From Synechococcus sp. PROS-7-1 (GTDB lineage Bacteria; Cyanobacteriota; Cyanobacteriia; PCC-6307; Cyanobiaceae), in NCBI RefSeq assembly GCF_014279795.1, contig NZ_CP047945.1, forward strand, positions 1,632,572-1,696,571: a DNA stretch of 64,000 nt, given 5' to 3'. The notes under the pieces are model-generated. The model was not told the origin of the DNA and ran no database searches. It was given only the letters and a program-made list of their open reading frames with translations. Of the stretch, positions 44,321 through 53,449 are shown piece after piece (within the stretch, counting starts at the first letter, position 1; every line of letters begins with the position of its first letter). Both the position numbers and the translations under genes were made by a program.

Positions 44321-45607
44321 TTCAGCCACCGTCACAGCCGTGCGGGAGCCACTGGCAATGGCTCCTTCAATGAATCCGCGCCATCCCTGGGCATGGTCGC
44401 CAGAGGCAAAGAAGACATGGCCTTCCTGACGAGGCAATTCATCATTGAAACGAGCCACAGTTCCAGGCCGGTAGGTCGCCCAACTCCCTTGGGACAGATT
44501 ATCTGCACCCCAGTCGTGCCCGAACGTGGACAGTAACTTCACGCCGGGGATGAATTCCTCCAGCACCACTTGCCACTCCTGAACCGACTTGTCCAGAGCT
44601 CCAGATTCCAGACTGAACCCAGCCAGCACGGAGTGCTGTTCTCCTCGTTTGTAGGTGAAGCTGCCGATGAGCGGTGAATCAGTGGAACGCGACAAGGTCA
44701 TCACCGCACCAGGATCACCCTCCACTTCAAAAAACACTTTGTATCCACCGCCAACGTGCTTAAGCCGGGAGGCTTCCAACTTCACATCAGAAAGAGGTGG
44801 TTCAAACTCCACGCTGTGCAGCACATTCAACGGAATGGTCACCACGGCGCGTTTGGCCATCACCTGTTCCCCCGACTCTGTGGTGACACAAACGCCCTCA
44901 CTGGATTGCTGAACGGATCTGACAGGCGTATTCAACGCCACATCAAACCCACCGTCAGCAACCATCGCCTCCACCAGAGCACCCGTGCCATGCGTGAACT
45001 TGTAACGGGCAGCGGTGTCGTTGAACAGCTCGTAATTCCAACCGGTGAGCGACCAGCAGCGCATCATCTCCACATAGGAGCCATTCTGCGGTTGATTCAT
45101 GCAGAGGATCTCCAGAAATCCACCAATGCTGGTGCGCTGCAGGGGCGTGAGATCAAGTGCGTTCAGACGATCAGCAACGGTCAGGCCATCACGTTCACAC
45201 ACCGCATCCCAGCAGTGGTGAACGTCGTAGGGACGCTCCCAAACGCCCTTCGCTTCAGCGAAAAAGCGTTGAAAACCCTCCACGAATTCACCCAGCTGCG
45301 CCTCCTGCAGCTCCTGAACCTGGCCGTCAATCTTGATCGCCACCCGCTCGGCAACACAGCCTGGAGTCTCCTGCACCTCGAGGCCATAACGCTCCTTCTC
45401 GGCCCATACGAAGGGTTGGGTCCAATGCACCCAGGTGCCGCCAAGCTCGACATGAAAGCCATTGCGATCGGCACTCCAGGTGCGCCCACCCAAGCGGTCA
45501 CGCGCTTCCAAGACGAGCACATTGAAACCCCGTTTTTGCAGATCACGGGCTGCTGTGATTCCGGCGAAACCACCGCCAATCACAACCACATCAACAGATC
45601 GAGCCAT
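44309..45607 (-). CDS. flavin amine oxidase family protein
   Basis: 432 residues. The FAD Rossmann motif VVVIGGGFAGITAARDL (about 6-22), LEARDRLGGRTW (about 33-44) and a C-terminal FAD strand FASGDHAQGWRGFIEGAI fit the amine oxidase/NAD(P)-linked flavoprotein class (monoamine, polyamine or L-amino acid oxidases). No signal peptide. It is the most downstream gene of the DUF1254 minus-strand run, 77 bases after its neighbour. Substrate unknown. Confidence 0.88.
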   Translation of the reverse strand: MARSVDVVVIGGGFAGITAARDLQKRGFNVLVLEARDRLGGRTWSADRNGFHVELGGTWVHWTQPFVWAEKERYGLEVQETPGCVAERVAIKIDGQVQELQEAQLGEFVEGFQRFFAEAKGVWERPYDVHHCWDAVCERDGLTVADRLNALDLTPLQRTSIGGFLEILCMNQPQNGSYVEMMRCWSLTGWNYELFNDTAARYKFTHGTGALVEAMVADGGFDVALNTPVRSVQQSSEGVCVTTESGEQVMAKRAVVTIPLNVLHSVEFEPPLSDVKLEASRLKHVGGGYKVFFEVEGDPGAVMTLSRSTDSPLIGSFTYKRGEQHSVLAGFSLESGALDKSVQEWQVVLEEFIPGVKLLSTFGHDWGADNLSQGSWATYRPGTVARFNDELPRQEGHVFFASGDHAQGWRGFIEGAIASGSRTAVTVAESIK

Positions 45608-45684
45608 AGGACATTGCGTTGGATAAGTGTGCGAAACAGTCAGAGCGTGAGCATGACGTCAGTGGAGAGCCATGCCTGCCATGG

Positions 45685-47238
45685 TCAGGTTTTTTCAATC
45701 GCTCCCAGCTTCCAGGAGCGGTCAAACCACTCCTGACCTGGCCCGTAAAGACGGAAGATGCCGAACCAACCCTTTCCTGGAACCGTCTTCACCCAGTTGG
45801 CCTCTTTCCCAGCAGGGGCTTCAGGGCCGAAATACAGATCAATGCTGCCGTCGGCATTCTTGGCCATCTCGGGATTGCGCTTGTTGTTTTTGCTGGGGTA
45901 GGGCATCTCCTTGCTCTGCAACATGGAGCGGGTTTGCGGGTCGTAAACAACAAACGACCAGAACCTCTTCGCAGGGGGATTGGCAGGGATGTTGAGTTTG
46001 TAGGTTTTGGAGCCATCCAGATAGGCACCACTACTGTCCCGAGAACTGAAGGCGTACTGCGAACCCACACCAGGAAGTTCCAGCACCATCGCCGGAGTAT
46101 TCACTGTGGCGAGATAGAAGAACAGGGTGCGTCCATCCATGTCACGCCCACCTTTGCCGCCATTGACGACATAGTCATGGTTTCCGCCTGGGAAGCCGGT
46201 TTGCCAGTAGCCGGCTTTACCGGGATAGATATAGGCCTTGGGATCCTGCGGAGCAAACAGAATCGAACGTGCCGTGGCATTACCGATGGCAACTGCTTCA
46301 GTCAGCAGTGCTTTTTGTTCCTTCGATGGCTTAAACGGCTTCCCTTTTTGAATACCGATTGCTGAAGCCATCCCCAGGAGTTCAGGAGAGAACACCTCCG
46401 AGGGCTCACGCTGGATCACATCATTGAGTTCTTCGTAGAACTTGAAGTCATTGGCATGGATCGTGTTCACGTCTGAACCGGTAAGGTTCGTGAACGTGTT
46501 GGCAGGCGGGTTGTTCCTTTCAGCGAAGGGATACACCTTGAGGCCATTCATGAATGCCGCTTTTGCTGTATCGGGCTTGCCTTGCTGATCGAGGAAGCCC
46601 CGAAGGATCAGCCAGTTGATCTTGCTCGGGGTTCTGGCCACGAAATAGCCCTCCGTGCTAGCCGGAGCTTCCTGACCAGGACCAAGGATCAAATACTTGC
46701 CGCCCTTGCCTTTATCTGGACCAGGGCCGCCCATATCTACAACAAAACGGAAGAAGGCATCATTGACAGTTCCAGGCCCTGTACCCGGGGGAACTTCCAC
46801 CACAACAGGACCTTCACTGAGATCCAAAAAGGCTGAGGCGTACACCGTGTCGGTGTTCCCAGTGAGCCAGAGGGATGTGGAGCTCATCAGCTCTTCGAAC
46901 AACCCGATGTCTCGATTCGGCTTCAAGCCATAGCCATCACGGTGACCGACATAGAGCATCTCGAGGGATGCTGCAGGAATGAAGTTCAGGAATGTCTGAA
47001 CACCACGACCAAGGTCGACCTGACGGCGTGCCTTGCGCATGGTTTCATCATCGGGGAAACCATCGAAATAATTGAATGTGCCGATTCGGGTTTGAACCGA
47101 ATCCGGCGTCAACACATCCCCAGGGATTGGCGTGTTGTAGCCCTTGGGAATGAGGCTGTTGGCTTTGAGAACAACCCCACTTCCGGCTACGAGCAGAGCG
47201 GAAGCGAGAACAAGCTGAAGGCGGGTGAAGCGTTTCAT
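45685..47238 (-). CDS. DUF1254/DUF1214 envelope protein (paralogue A)
   Basis: 517 residues from ATG 47238; the frame reads on upstream into the next gene. A signal peptide or anchor (about 1-27) is followed by DUF1254 (about 50-200: IGTFNYFDGFPDDETMRKA, LTGNTDTVYASAFLDL) and DUF1214 (about 370-510: PAMVLELPGVGSQYAF, LYFGPEAPAGKEANWVKT). Function of these families is unknown. Very similar to the upstream paralogue B; gap 41 bases. Confidence 0.85.
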   Translation of the reverse strand: MKRFTRLQLVLASALLVAGSGVVLKANSLIPKGYNTPIPGDVLTPDSVQTRIGTFNYFDGFPDDETMRKARRQVDLGRGVQTFLNFIPAASLEMLYVGHRDGYGLKPNRDIGLFEELMSSTSLWLTGNTDTVYASAFLDLSEGPVVVEVPPGTGPGTVNDAFFRFVVDMGGPGPDKGKGGKYLILGPGQEAPASTEGYFVARTPSKINWLILRGFLDQQGKPDTAKAAFMNGLKVYPFAERNNPPANTFTNLTGSDVNTIHANDFKFYEELNDVIQREPSEVFSPELLGMASAIGIQKGKPFKPSKEQKALLTEAVAIGNATARSILFAPQDPKAYIYPGKAGYWQTGFPGGNHDYVVNGGKGGRDMDGRTLFFYLATVNTPAMVLELPGVGSQYAFSSRDSSGAYLDGSKTYKLNIPANPPAKRFWSFVVYDPQTRSMLQSKEMPYPSKNNKRNPEMAKNADGSIDLYFGPEAPAGKEANWVKTVPGKGWFGIFRLYGPGQEWFDRSWKLGAIEKT

Positions 47239-47279
47239 GGGAGAGCGAAAGGTGGGAGAAATTTCAGGAATGACAGGGC

Positions 47280-48869
47280 TCACTTGACCTGCTCGATGTC
47301 GTTGAGCTGCCAGGTTTTGTCGAACCAAGGTTGAAGCGGGCCATAGAGACGGAAGACAGCGAACCAGCCCTTACCAGGAACCGTTTGAATCCAATTCGCT
47401 TCCATACCTTTCGGCGCTGAGGGGCCGAAATAGAGATCAGTGGTTCCGTCAGCATTCACAACCATGTCTTGATTGCGCTTGCTGTTCTTGCTGGGAAGAA
47501 GCTGATCGGTCTGCAGCTCAGACCGGGTCTGAGGGTCATAAACAACCATCGACCAGAAATCCTTCGCCGGAACATCGGCCTCAACAGTTAATTTGTAGGT
47601 CTTGCTGCCATCGAGATAGGCGCCAGTGGAATCTGTAGCCACCACCCCGTACTGGGAGCCAACACCCACCATCTTCAGCACCATCGCTGGCGTGTTGACG
47701 GTGTATCCCCAGAAGAAATTATTGCGAGCGTCGAGATTCCGACCTCCTTTACCGCCATCAATCAACCATTCGTAGCTCCCACCACCAAACGGTGTGAACC
47801 ACTGCTTACCTTCGTAGAAATAAACCTCGGGGTTGCGGGGTTTGCCCATGTCAGCGCGCACATAAGCCACTCCCACCTGTACCGCCTCCTCCAGGAGTTC
47901 TCGATCCTGTGCGCTGGGTGCAAAAGGCTTGCCTTTTTCCAGACCAATCGATGACGCCAAACCTCTTAATTCAGGATCAAGCAGATTGATCGGCTCCCGC
48001 TGAATCACAGTGTCAAGCTCTTCAAAGAAGTGGAAATTATTCGCATGAACCGTATTAAATACACCTTCACCTCCTTGAATAAAGGTCATTGCTGGAGGGT
48101 CATCTTTCTGCGAAAGCGGGTAGAGCCTTAGGCCTTTCTTATAGTTCGCAACAGCCTGATCTGGCTTACCCTCATCATCGAGGAAGGCTCTTAAAATCAA
48201 CCAGTTGGAGTAACTGGGAGAGCGGAAAACAAAATAACCATCGGTATTCTCAGGCTCCTTATCGTCAGGGCCGAGGATCAGATATTTACCACCTTTGCCC
48301 TTGTCCGGCCCGGGAGCCCCGGTATCAGCCACGAAGCGGAAGAATGCATCATTGATGGTGCCAGGACCAAGACCTGCCGGAATCTCGATCACCAACGGCC
48401 CTGTATTCTTCAAATTGAAGAAGGTGGACCCATACACCGTATCGGTGTTACCCGTGAGAAAGAGGGGGTTGGAATTCAGTGGGGCCATCAACATGACCTT
48501 GGTGTGATCCGTCACTCCCTGAGAAGCATGCCCAGCCCGCAACATCTCGATGCTGGCCGCGGGCATCAAGGTAAGGAACGTCTCATAAGCCCTGATGAAC
48601 TTGAGGTTGTCGAAGCTGGCCTTGGCAGTGGCCGCATCGGGCATGCCATCAAAGAAGTTGAACGTACCGGCACTGGTTTTCACCGTATCCGGCGTCATCA
48701 GCGCCTTCGGAATAGGCGATGTATACCCCTTAGGGACATCACCGCTGCCTTTGTTCAAAGACTGATTGCCTCCACCAGCCTTACTGGAACAGCCCACAGC
48801 GAGCAAAGCAGCAAGGGTGACAGTGGAGAGTCCTTTGAAAACCGGACTCAGCCGACGCGTCATGGTCAT
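47280..48869 (-). CDS. DUF1254/DUF1214 lipoprotein (paralogue B)
   Basis: 529 residues. The N-terminal lipobox LLAVGCSS (Cys27) predicts a lipoprotein. DUF1254 (about 65-210; LTGNTDTVYGSTFFNL) and DUF1214 (about 390-515; MVVYDPQTRSELQ, LYFGPSAPKGMEANW) follow, with the shared block GPGTINDAFFRFVADTG. Same domain order and about the same length as paralogue A, with extensive similarity; the two look like a tandem duplication. Upstream, 235 bases separate it from the divergent membrane gene. Confidence 0.88.
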   Translation of the reverse strand: MTMTRRLSPVFKGLSTVTLAALLAVGCSSKAGGGNQSLNKGSGDVPKGYTSPIPKALMTPDTVKTSAGTFNFFDGMPDAATAKASFDNLKFIRAYETFLTLMPAASIEMLRAGHASQGVTDHTKVMLMAPLNSNPLFLTGNTDTVYGSTFFNLKNTGPLVIEIPAGLGPGTINDAFFRFVADTGAPGPDKGKGGKYLILGPDDKEPENTDGYFVFRSPSYSNWLILRAFLDDEGKPDQAVANYKKGLRLYPLSQKDDPPAMTFIQGGEGVFNTVHANNFHFFEELDTVIQREPINLLDPELRGLASSIGLEKGKPFAPSAQDRELLEEAVQVGVAYVRADMGKPRNPEVYFYEGKQWFTPFGGGSYEWLIDGGKGGRNLDARNNFFWGYTVNTPAMVLKMVGVGSQYGVVATDSTGAYLDGSKTYKLTVEADVPAKDFWSMVVYDPQTRSELQTDQLLPSKNSKRNQDMVVNADGTTDLYFGPSAPKGMEANWIQTVPGKGWFAVFRLYGPLQPWFDKTWQLNDIEQVK

Positions 48870-49104
48870 CCGAAGACAGAATTCACTATTTGGAAGCTAG
48901 GGACAACTTCCAGAGGCGTCAGTCAAGGAAGGTTTAATCATGATCCCATTCGTGCAATGGTTTAAAAAGCAAAGCTCTGTTGTTCCATCTGTTCAATCTG
49001 TGCAGCTCAACCAGTGCAGACAAAAATCGCAAGTTTTCCCAAACAAGACCAGCGCAAACTATTCAGCGCGAGCAAACTGAGCCTAAGAAGTACTTCTCTT
49101 CAAT

Positions 49105-49497
49105 ATGAAAGGAACCCAAGCCATGGCCTATGCCATGGGAGCTATCTTCATCCTTGGCGAGACTGCACGTCGCGGCCTCGACTATTTCGCCATCAACGCC
49201 ACAACGATGCTTGAGGACTATGGCTCAGGCATTTTGTTACTTCTGGCTGCCGCGGCCTGCACGGCCAAACGAAGCCAATCCTCCATGTATCTCGCTGGGG
49301 CATGGGGATACAGCGCAGGCGGAATGTTTGTGCCCTTCTTTGCTCATCTCGAGGCCTACTTGAGAGGCGCTACCTTTAGGCCTGATCACCCGATTGACGA
49401 TGTTAGTGGGATCATCGTGAAAGGAGTGATCTGGGGCATCTGTGTTGTCGCCTTCACTGCAAGCCTGCGCGACCGATCAGCAACATTCAAGTCCTGA
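49105..49497 (+). CDS. small membrane protein between the DUF1254 pairs
   Basis: 130 residues with about four hydrophobic stretches (8-24, 41-58, 69-85, 103-120). The N-terminus MKGTQAMAYAMGAIFILGE and the loop HLEAYLRGATFRPDHP are distinctive but unrecognised. Plus strand, opposite to the four DUF1254/DUF1214 genes on either side. Followed by a strong GC hairpin. Confidence 0.65.
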   Translation: MKGTQAMAYAMGAIFILGETARRGLDYFAINATTMLEDYGSGILLLLAAAACTAKRSQSSMYLAGAWGYSAGGMFVPFFAHLEAYLRGATFRPDHPIDDVSGIIVKGVIWGICVVAFTASLRDRSATFKS

Positions 49498-49501
49498 TGC
49501 T

Positions 49502-49526
49502 GAGGGCCCTATCAAGAGGGGCCCTC
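49502..49526. terminator. GC-rich hairpin after the membrane gene
   Basis: GAGGGCCC (49502-49509) pairs with GGGCCCTC (49519-49526) around a 9-base loop, a perfect 8-bp stem just past the stop at 49497. No T-tract follows in either direction, so it could be a bidirectional pause or RNA-stability element for this gene and the convergent gene ending at 49548. Confidence 0.45.
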
Positions 49527-49547
49527 AACCAAAACGAAACCAGCCCG

Positions 49548-50699
49548 CTACTGAGCTAACTTCAATTCAGGCCGCTCCCAACTGCCGTCGAAATAGGCAG
49601 GCTTGGGTTTGTAGATGCGCAAGGTGGCATTCCATCCTGGATAGATTGCAAGATAGTTGTCTTGGTTTTTATCACCACCAAAGTGAACAACAACCTCACC
49701 TTGGTCATTCATTTTCGCAAAGGCACTGTTCAAATTGAACGGCTCACCGGTGGGGAAGCCCTCCTTGTCGTACACAGTCAACGACCAGAAGGCATTATCA
49801 CCATTGGGAACATCTTTAAGGGTGAGTGTCTGTGGGTCCGTTGATGTGGGTGTGTAGAAGAGGTAAACCGCTCCCTCTTTGGGAAGTCCACCAATGCCAA
49901 CGGCGACTCCCATATTGTTCTGCTCAGGAGAAACGACTCCCTTCCGCCCATACAAGGCCTCCGACTGGATCCCCTTCTCGTTGCGCTCCTTGTTGTAGTC
50001 GGCGCGCAGGGCAAGCATTTGCTCCTTATTCCATTGGTTGGGCTGAATGAAGGTCCCTTTTTGTGCCTGCTTCACCGCAAGCTTGGCCTGCAAGGCCTGC
50101 GCCTTCGCAACATCAGCTGGGTCCTGAATGTTCACACCGGTACGGAAGGCCACCGTTGCATAGCGACTGCCAACGGCCTCCTTGGTGAGCTTGTATTCAC
50201 CGGGATCTTGATGCACATAGGTATATCCTTCATCATTCACAACCATGGCGCTCTGATAACGACCACCCGTTTCAGGCAATGTGATCGTGGCTGGGCTGTT
50301 GAGATCAAGAACCAACCAGGAATAGAGGGTATCGAAATTAATCCGGATCACCGTTCGATCCTTGGGATCAGCAGCCTTGCTGTCGTTCCACAACACCCCA
50401 ACACCTCCACTGCAGGTGGCCTTGGCAATTTTGCCCACATAAGCGGCCATCACGGTTTGGGTTTCTGCTGCGGCGTAGTTGGCCTTGGTAACGGGCACAA
50501 CCTCTTCACTTTGGATCTCAACGGCAGGCTTCGGGCAATCCCCCGGCTTGGGAACTTGCGATGGAGATGATGCTTTTGCTGTTGCATCAGATTGTGCATC
50601 AGAGGATGCATCGGGAGCTTTGGTCTGAGCGCATCCACCAGCGATCAGAGCGACACCAAGTAGGGCCGCAGCAGCGGAATTGGGGAAATTTTTAATCAT
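49548..50699 (-). CDS. DUF1254/DUF1214 lipoprotein (paralogue C)
   Basis: 383 residues, shorter than A and B. Lipobox LIAGGCAQ (Cys23), then a low-complexity Ser/Ala/Asp linker (about 25-55). DUF1254 (about 75-200: FDTLYSWLVLDLNSPATITLP, DEGYTYVHQDPGEY) and DUF1214 (about 255-375: VPNGDNAFWSLTVYDKEGF, GGDKNQDNYLAIYPGWN) follow. Most similar to paralogue D, 47 bases upstream; the pair probably arose by duplication. Confidence 0.88.
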   Translation of the reverse strand: MIKNFPNSAAAALLGVALIAGGCAQTKAPDASSDAQSDATAKASSPSQVPKPGDCPKPAVEIQSEEVVPVTKANYAAAETQTVMAAYVGKIAKATCSGGVGVLWNDSKAADPKDRTVIRINFDTLYSWLVLDLNSPATITLPETGGRYQSAMVVNDEGYTYVHQDPGEYKLTKEAVGSRYATVAFRTGVNIQDPADVAKAQALQAKLAVKQAQKGTFIQPNQWNKEQMLALRADYNKERNEKGIQSEALYGRKGVVSPEQNNMGVAVGIGGLPKEGAVYLFYTPTSTDPQTLTLKDVPNGDNAFWSLTVYDKEGFPTGEPFNLNSAFAKMNDQGEVVVHFGGDKNQDNYLAIYPGWNATLRIYKPKPAYFDGSWERPELKLAQ

Positions 50700-50746
50700 G
50701 AATTCAAGGCTACGAAAAACTTAAAGATGCATATCAAAGCAATGAA

Positions 50747-51865
50747 TTACTTTGCAGGCTCAAACTGAGGTGGTGTCCAACTTCCATCGAAATAGGCCTC
50801 GGTCGGCGAGTAAACCCGCAGAGCAACATTCCAACCTGGATAGATATCAAGGTAATTGTCCTGGCTCTTATCTCCACCCAAGTGAATCACATATTCTCCA
50901 TTCTCATTCTTTTTGGCAAACGCACTGTTAATATTATAACTTTCACCGGTTGCAAACCCCTTCTGGTCATAGACAGTCACTGACCAGAAGGCACGGGGAT
51001 CACTGGGAACATCTTTCAAAGTGAGCGTGTGAGGCTCAGTGGAATCGACCACTTTGGGGAAGGGATAAACGGCTCCCTCTTTAGGAAGGCCGCCCCAGCC
51101 AACAGCAACACCAAAGTTACGCAATTCCTCTGTCAATTCACCCTTCTTTCCGAACGCCATCTCTGACGTCACACCTTCAGGTTCCCGACGCTTGTTGTAA
51201 TCCTCACGCAAAGCAAGGATCTCCTTCATGTCGTATTTCTTCTTCGAGACAAATTCTCCTTTCTTGGCTTGCTCAAGCTTGATCCCATCCTGCGCAGCAG
51301 CTGCTTTCTTGAGATCCTCTGGATCCTGCACATTCACCTGCGTACGCACGAAAGCAAAGGCATAGCGACTACCAACTGACTCCTTGGTCAACTCATAACG
51401 GCCTGGTTTGTCACTGATCAGGGGAATCCAATGCTCTTCATCGATCACTTCGAGAATCTGGTAGCGATCCGTTTCAGGAAGGACCACGGTGGCGGGACTC
51501 TCGAGATCAAGCACCGCAAAGGAATACAACGTGTCGAAATTGGGGCGCAGGATGGTGCGCTCCTTTGGATCCATGGCTGCACGCTGGTGGAGGAGCACAC
51601 CCACGCCAGCGCTGCAGGTGCCCTTGGCGATCTTGCGAACGTAATCCGCCAGAATCACTTCAGTTTCGGCAACGGCGTAATTGGCTTTGGTCACCGGTGT
51701 CACGGTTGTGCCCTCCTGAACCACCGCTGCTTTCGGACAATCGCTGCCAGTCGAAGACGTCTTGCTCTCCTCCGACTTGCCGCAGGAGGTCACCAACACC
51801 CCTGCTGTGATGGCTGAGGCCAAAAGCGCGAGGGAGCTGCGACGGACGAAAGGACGCACTGACAT
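50747..51865 (-). CDS. DUF1254/DUF1214 lipoprotein (paralogue D)
   Basis: 372 residues from ATG 51865; an upstream TTG would add two residues. Lipobox LVTSCGK (Cys28 or so). Same domain layout as paralogue C: FDTLYSFAVLDLESPATVVLP, then DPRAFWSVTVYDQKGF and GGDKSQDNYLDIYPGWNVALR. Both C and D carry a Lys/Glu-rich helix mid-protein (EILALREDYNKRREP). Shares an intergenic region of about 130 bases with divergent cobL. Confidence 0.88.
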   Translation of the reverse strand: MSVRPFVRRSSLALLASAITAGVLVTSCGKSEESKTSSTGSDCPKAAVVQEGTTVTPVTKANYAVAETEVILADYVRKIAKGTCSAGVGVLLHQRAAMDPKERTILRPNFDTLYSFAVLDLESPATVVLPETDRYQILEVIDEEHWIPLISDKPGRYELTKESVGSRYAFAFVRTQVNVQDPEDLKKAAAAQDGIKLEQAKKGEFVSKKKYDMKEILALREDYNKRREPEGVTSEMAFGKKGELTEELRNFGVAVGWGGLPKEGAVYPFPKVVDSTEPHTLTLKDVPSDPRAFWSVTVYDQKGFATGESYNINSAFAKKNENGEYVIHLGGDKSQDNYLDIYPGWNVALRVYSPTEAYFDGSWTPPQFEPAK

Positions 51866-51995
51866 TGCCAAGGTTCAACACGAACCCTCTCTAGCCAGTG
51901 TTTGAAAACGAGTCCGCTAAGTGCAGGGCCTCCCACCAGAGATTTGCCTGATTGGGACCAGCGCCACCAAGGGCACCCATCAGCACAATGAAGTG

Positions 51996-53249
51996 ATGAT
52001 CGATGTGATCGGGACCGACGCCGGCGCCCCTGCGTCCCTACCTCCGATGCACCAAAGCCTGGTGCAGAACGCTGACCTGGTGGCAGCGCCAAAACGCTTG
52101 CTGCCCCAGCTTGTGGATTGGCTCGGCAGTCGCGCCGACGACCAGCAGCGCTTGGTCAGCGATGACCCGATTGCCCTCAGTGACGCCCTCGGCCCCCTGG
52201 CGCCAACCCTGCGGATTGTGGTGCTGGCCAGTGGCGATCCTCTCTGGTTCGGGATTGGTCGTGTATTGATTGAGCGGCTGGGCAGCGAACGGCTGCGTTT
52301 CCACCCAGCCCCCTCCTCCATGCAGCTGGCCTTCGCCCGCCTGGGCAGACCCTGGCAGGGAGCCGAATGGATCAGCCTGCACGGCCGTGATCCCAGCTCT
52401 CTGGCCCAGCGGTTGCAGAAACGGCCAGCCTCCCTGGCGGTGCTCACCGATCCAGGCCGAGGAGGCGTCGAAGAGGTCCGCGCGACTCTGCGCGGCAGCG
52501 GACTCGAATCGAGCTACAGCCTCTGGCTGTGTGAAGCCCTCGGTCACCACGACGAACGCGTGCAGTGCCTCGAAGCAAACCAGCCTTGCCCGGATGACCT
52601 TCATCCTCTGCACCTGGTTGTGCTGCTGGCCCAACCTCCCGCCGCATCCGCGCCAGGGGCTCTTCCTTTGTTTGGGATTGCCGATGGCGACTACCTGCAG
52701 CACGACGACCGCCCTGGGCTGATGACCAAACGGGAGGTGCGCATTCAGCTACTCGCGGATCTCGACCTGCCGGAGCAAGGCGTGCTCTGGGATCTGGGGG
52801 CTGGCACAGGGAGTGTGGGCCTGGAGGCCCTGCGCCTGCGCCCGCAGCTGCAGCTGATGGCAATCGAACGCCGAAGCGGCGGCGGGGCGTTGATCCAGGC
52901 CAATGCCCAACGCCTCGGCGTTGCGCCGGCCTCCGTGCTGGAAGGGGATGCTCTGACGCTGCTGCCTCAGCTTCCAGATCCTGATCGCGTGCTGGTGGGA
53001 GGAGGCGGACGCCAACGCGCAACCCTGCTCAAGGGAGTGATCGATCGCCTCAGGCCTGGCGGTGTGGTGGTGATCCCCCTGGCCACCCTGGAGGCACTGG
53101 CCGAACTGCGGCCAGTGCTCGAGCAGGCTGGGCTGCAGCTGCAGATCAGCCAGCAACAGGCCTGGCGCGGTCAGCCTCTGGCCGAGGGCACCCGCCTGGC
53201 GCCGATGAATCCCGTTCTGATCCTCAAAGGCACGAATGCACGGCCTTGA
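51996..53249 (+). CDS. cobL: precorrin-6B C5,15-methyltransferase / decarboxylase fusion
   Basis: 417 residues from ATG 51996; earlier in-frame codons (from 51921) lie in the promoter side and look non-coding. The N-terminal CbiE half (about 1-200) has VLASGDPLWFGIGRVL, a tetrapyrrole methyltransferase motif; the C-terminal CbiT half (about 225-415) has the SAM motif WDLGAGTGSVGLEAL and DRVLVGGGGR. It methylates precorrin-6B at C5 and C15 and decarboxylates it in B12 synthesis. Complements cobQ at 8 kb. Confidence 0.92.
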   Translation: MIDVIGTDAGAPASLPPMHQSLVQNADLVAAPKRLLPQLVDWLGSRADDQQRLVSDDPIALSDALGPLAPTLRIVVLASGDPLWFGIGRVLIERLGSERLRFHPAPSSMQLAFARLGRPWQGAEWISLHGRDPSSLAQRLQKRPASLAVLTDPGRGGVEEVRATLRGSGLESSYSLWLCEALGHHDERVQCLEANQPCPDDLHPLHLVVLLAQPPAASAPGALPLFGIADGDYLQHDDRPGLMTKREVRIQLLADLDLPEQGVLWDLGAGTGSVGLEALRLRPQLQLMAIERRSGGGALIQANAQRLGVAPASVLEGDALTLLPQLPDPDRVLVGGGGRQRATLLKGVIDRLRPGGVVVIPLATLEALAELRPVLEQAGLQLQISQQQAWRGQPLAEGTRLAPMNPVLILKGTNARP

Positions 53250-53284
53250 GCCTCAGAATCAGGCCGAGAACAGCGTCAGCCGTC

Positions 53285-53407
53285 ATGTCGATTCAGAAGA
53301 ACAAACAGGTGTCCCCGATCCGCATGAAGATCACCGTGCTGATCGCCGGCTTCGGGCCGTTGCTGGCCATCGGCCTGTTCCTGCAATCCAAAGGCTTCTT
53401 TGGTTGA
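53285..53407 (+). CDS. 40-residue single-helix membrane protein
   Basis: ATG 53285 to TGA 53407. A basic N-terminus (SIQKNKQVSPIRMK) precedes one helix (about 16-34, ITVLIAGFGPLLAIGLFL) and a short tail. Positive-inside layout fits a small inner- or thylakoid-membrane protein. It follows cobL by 35 bases and could be in its transcript. Family not recognised. Confidence 0.55.
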   Translation: MSIQKNKQVSPIRMKITVLIAGFGPLLAIGLFLQSKGFFG

Positions 53408-53449
53408 GGCCAAAACGAACGCCAACGCTACGCAAGCGTTACGAAAAAG

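Noticed and set aside
48940-49080. 46-residue open frame upstream of the divergent membrane gene
   Set aside because: Low-information polar translation in an AT-richer promoter region; no sign of coding.
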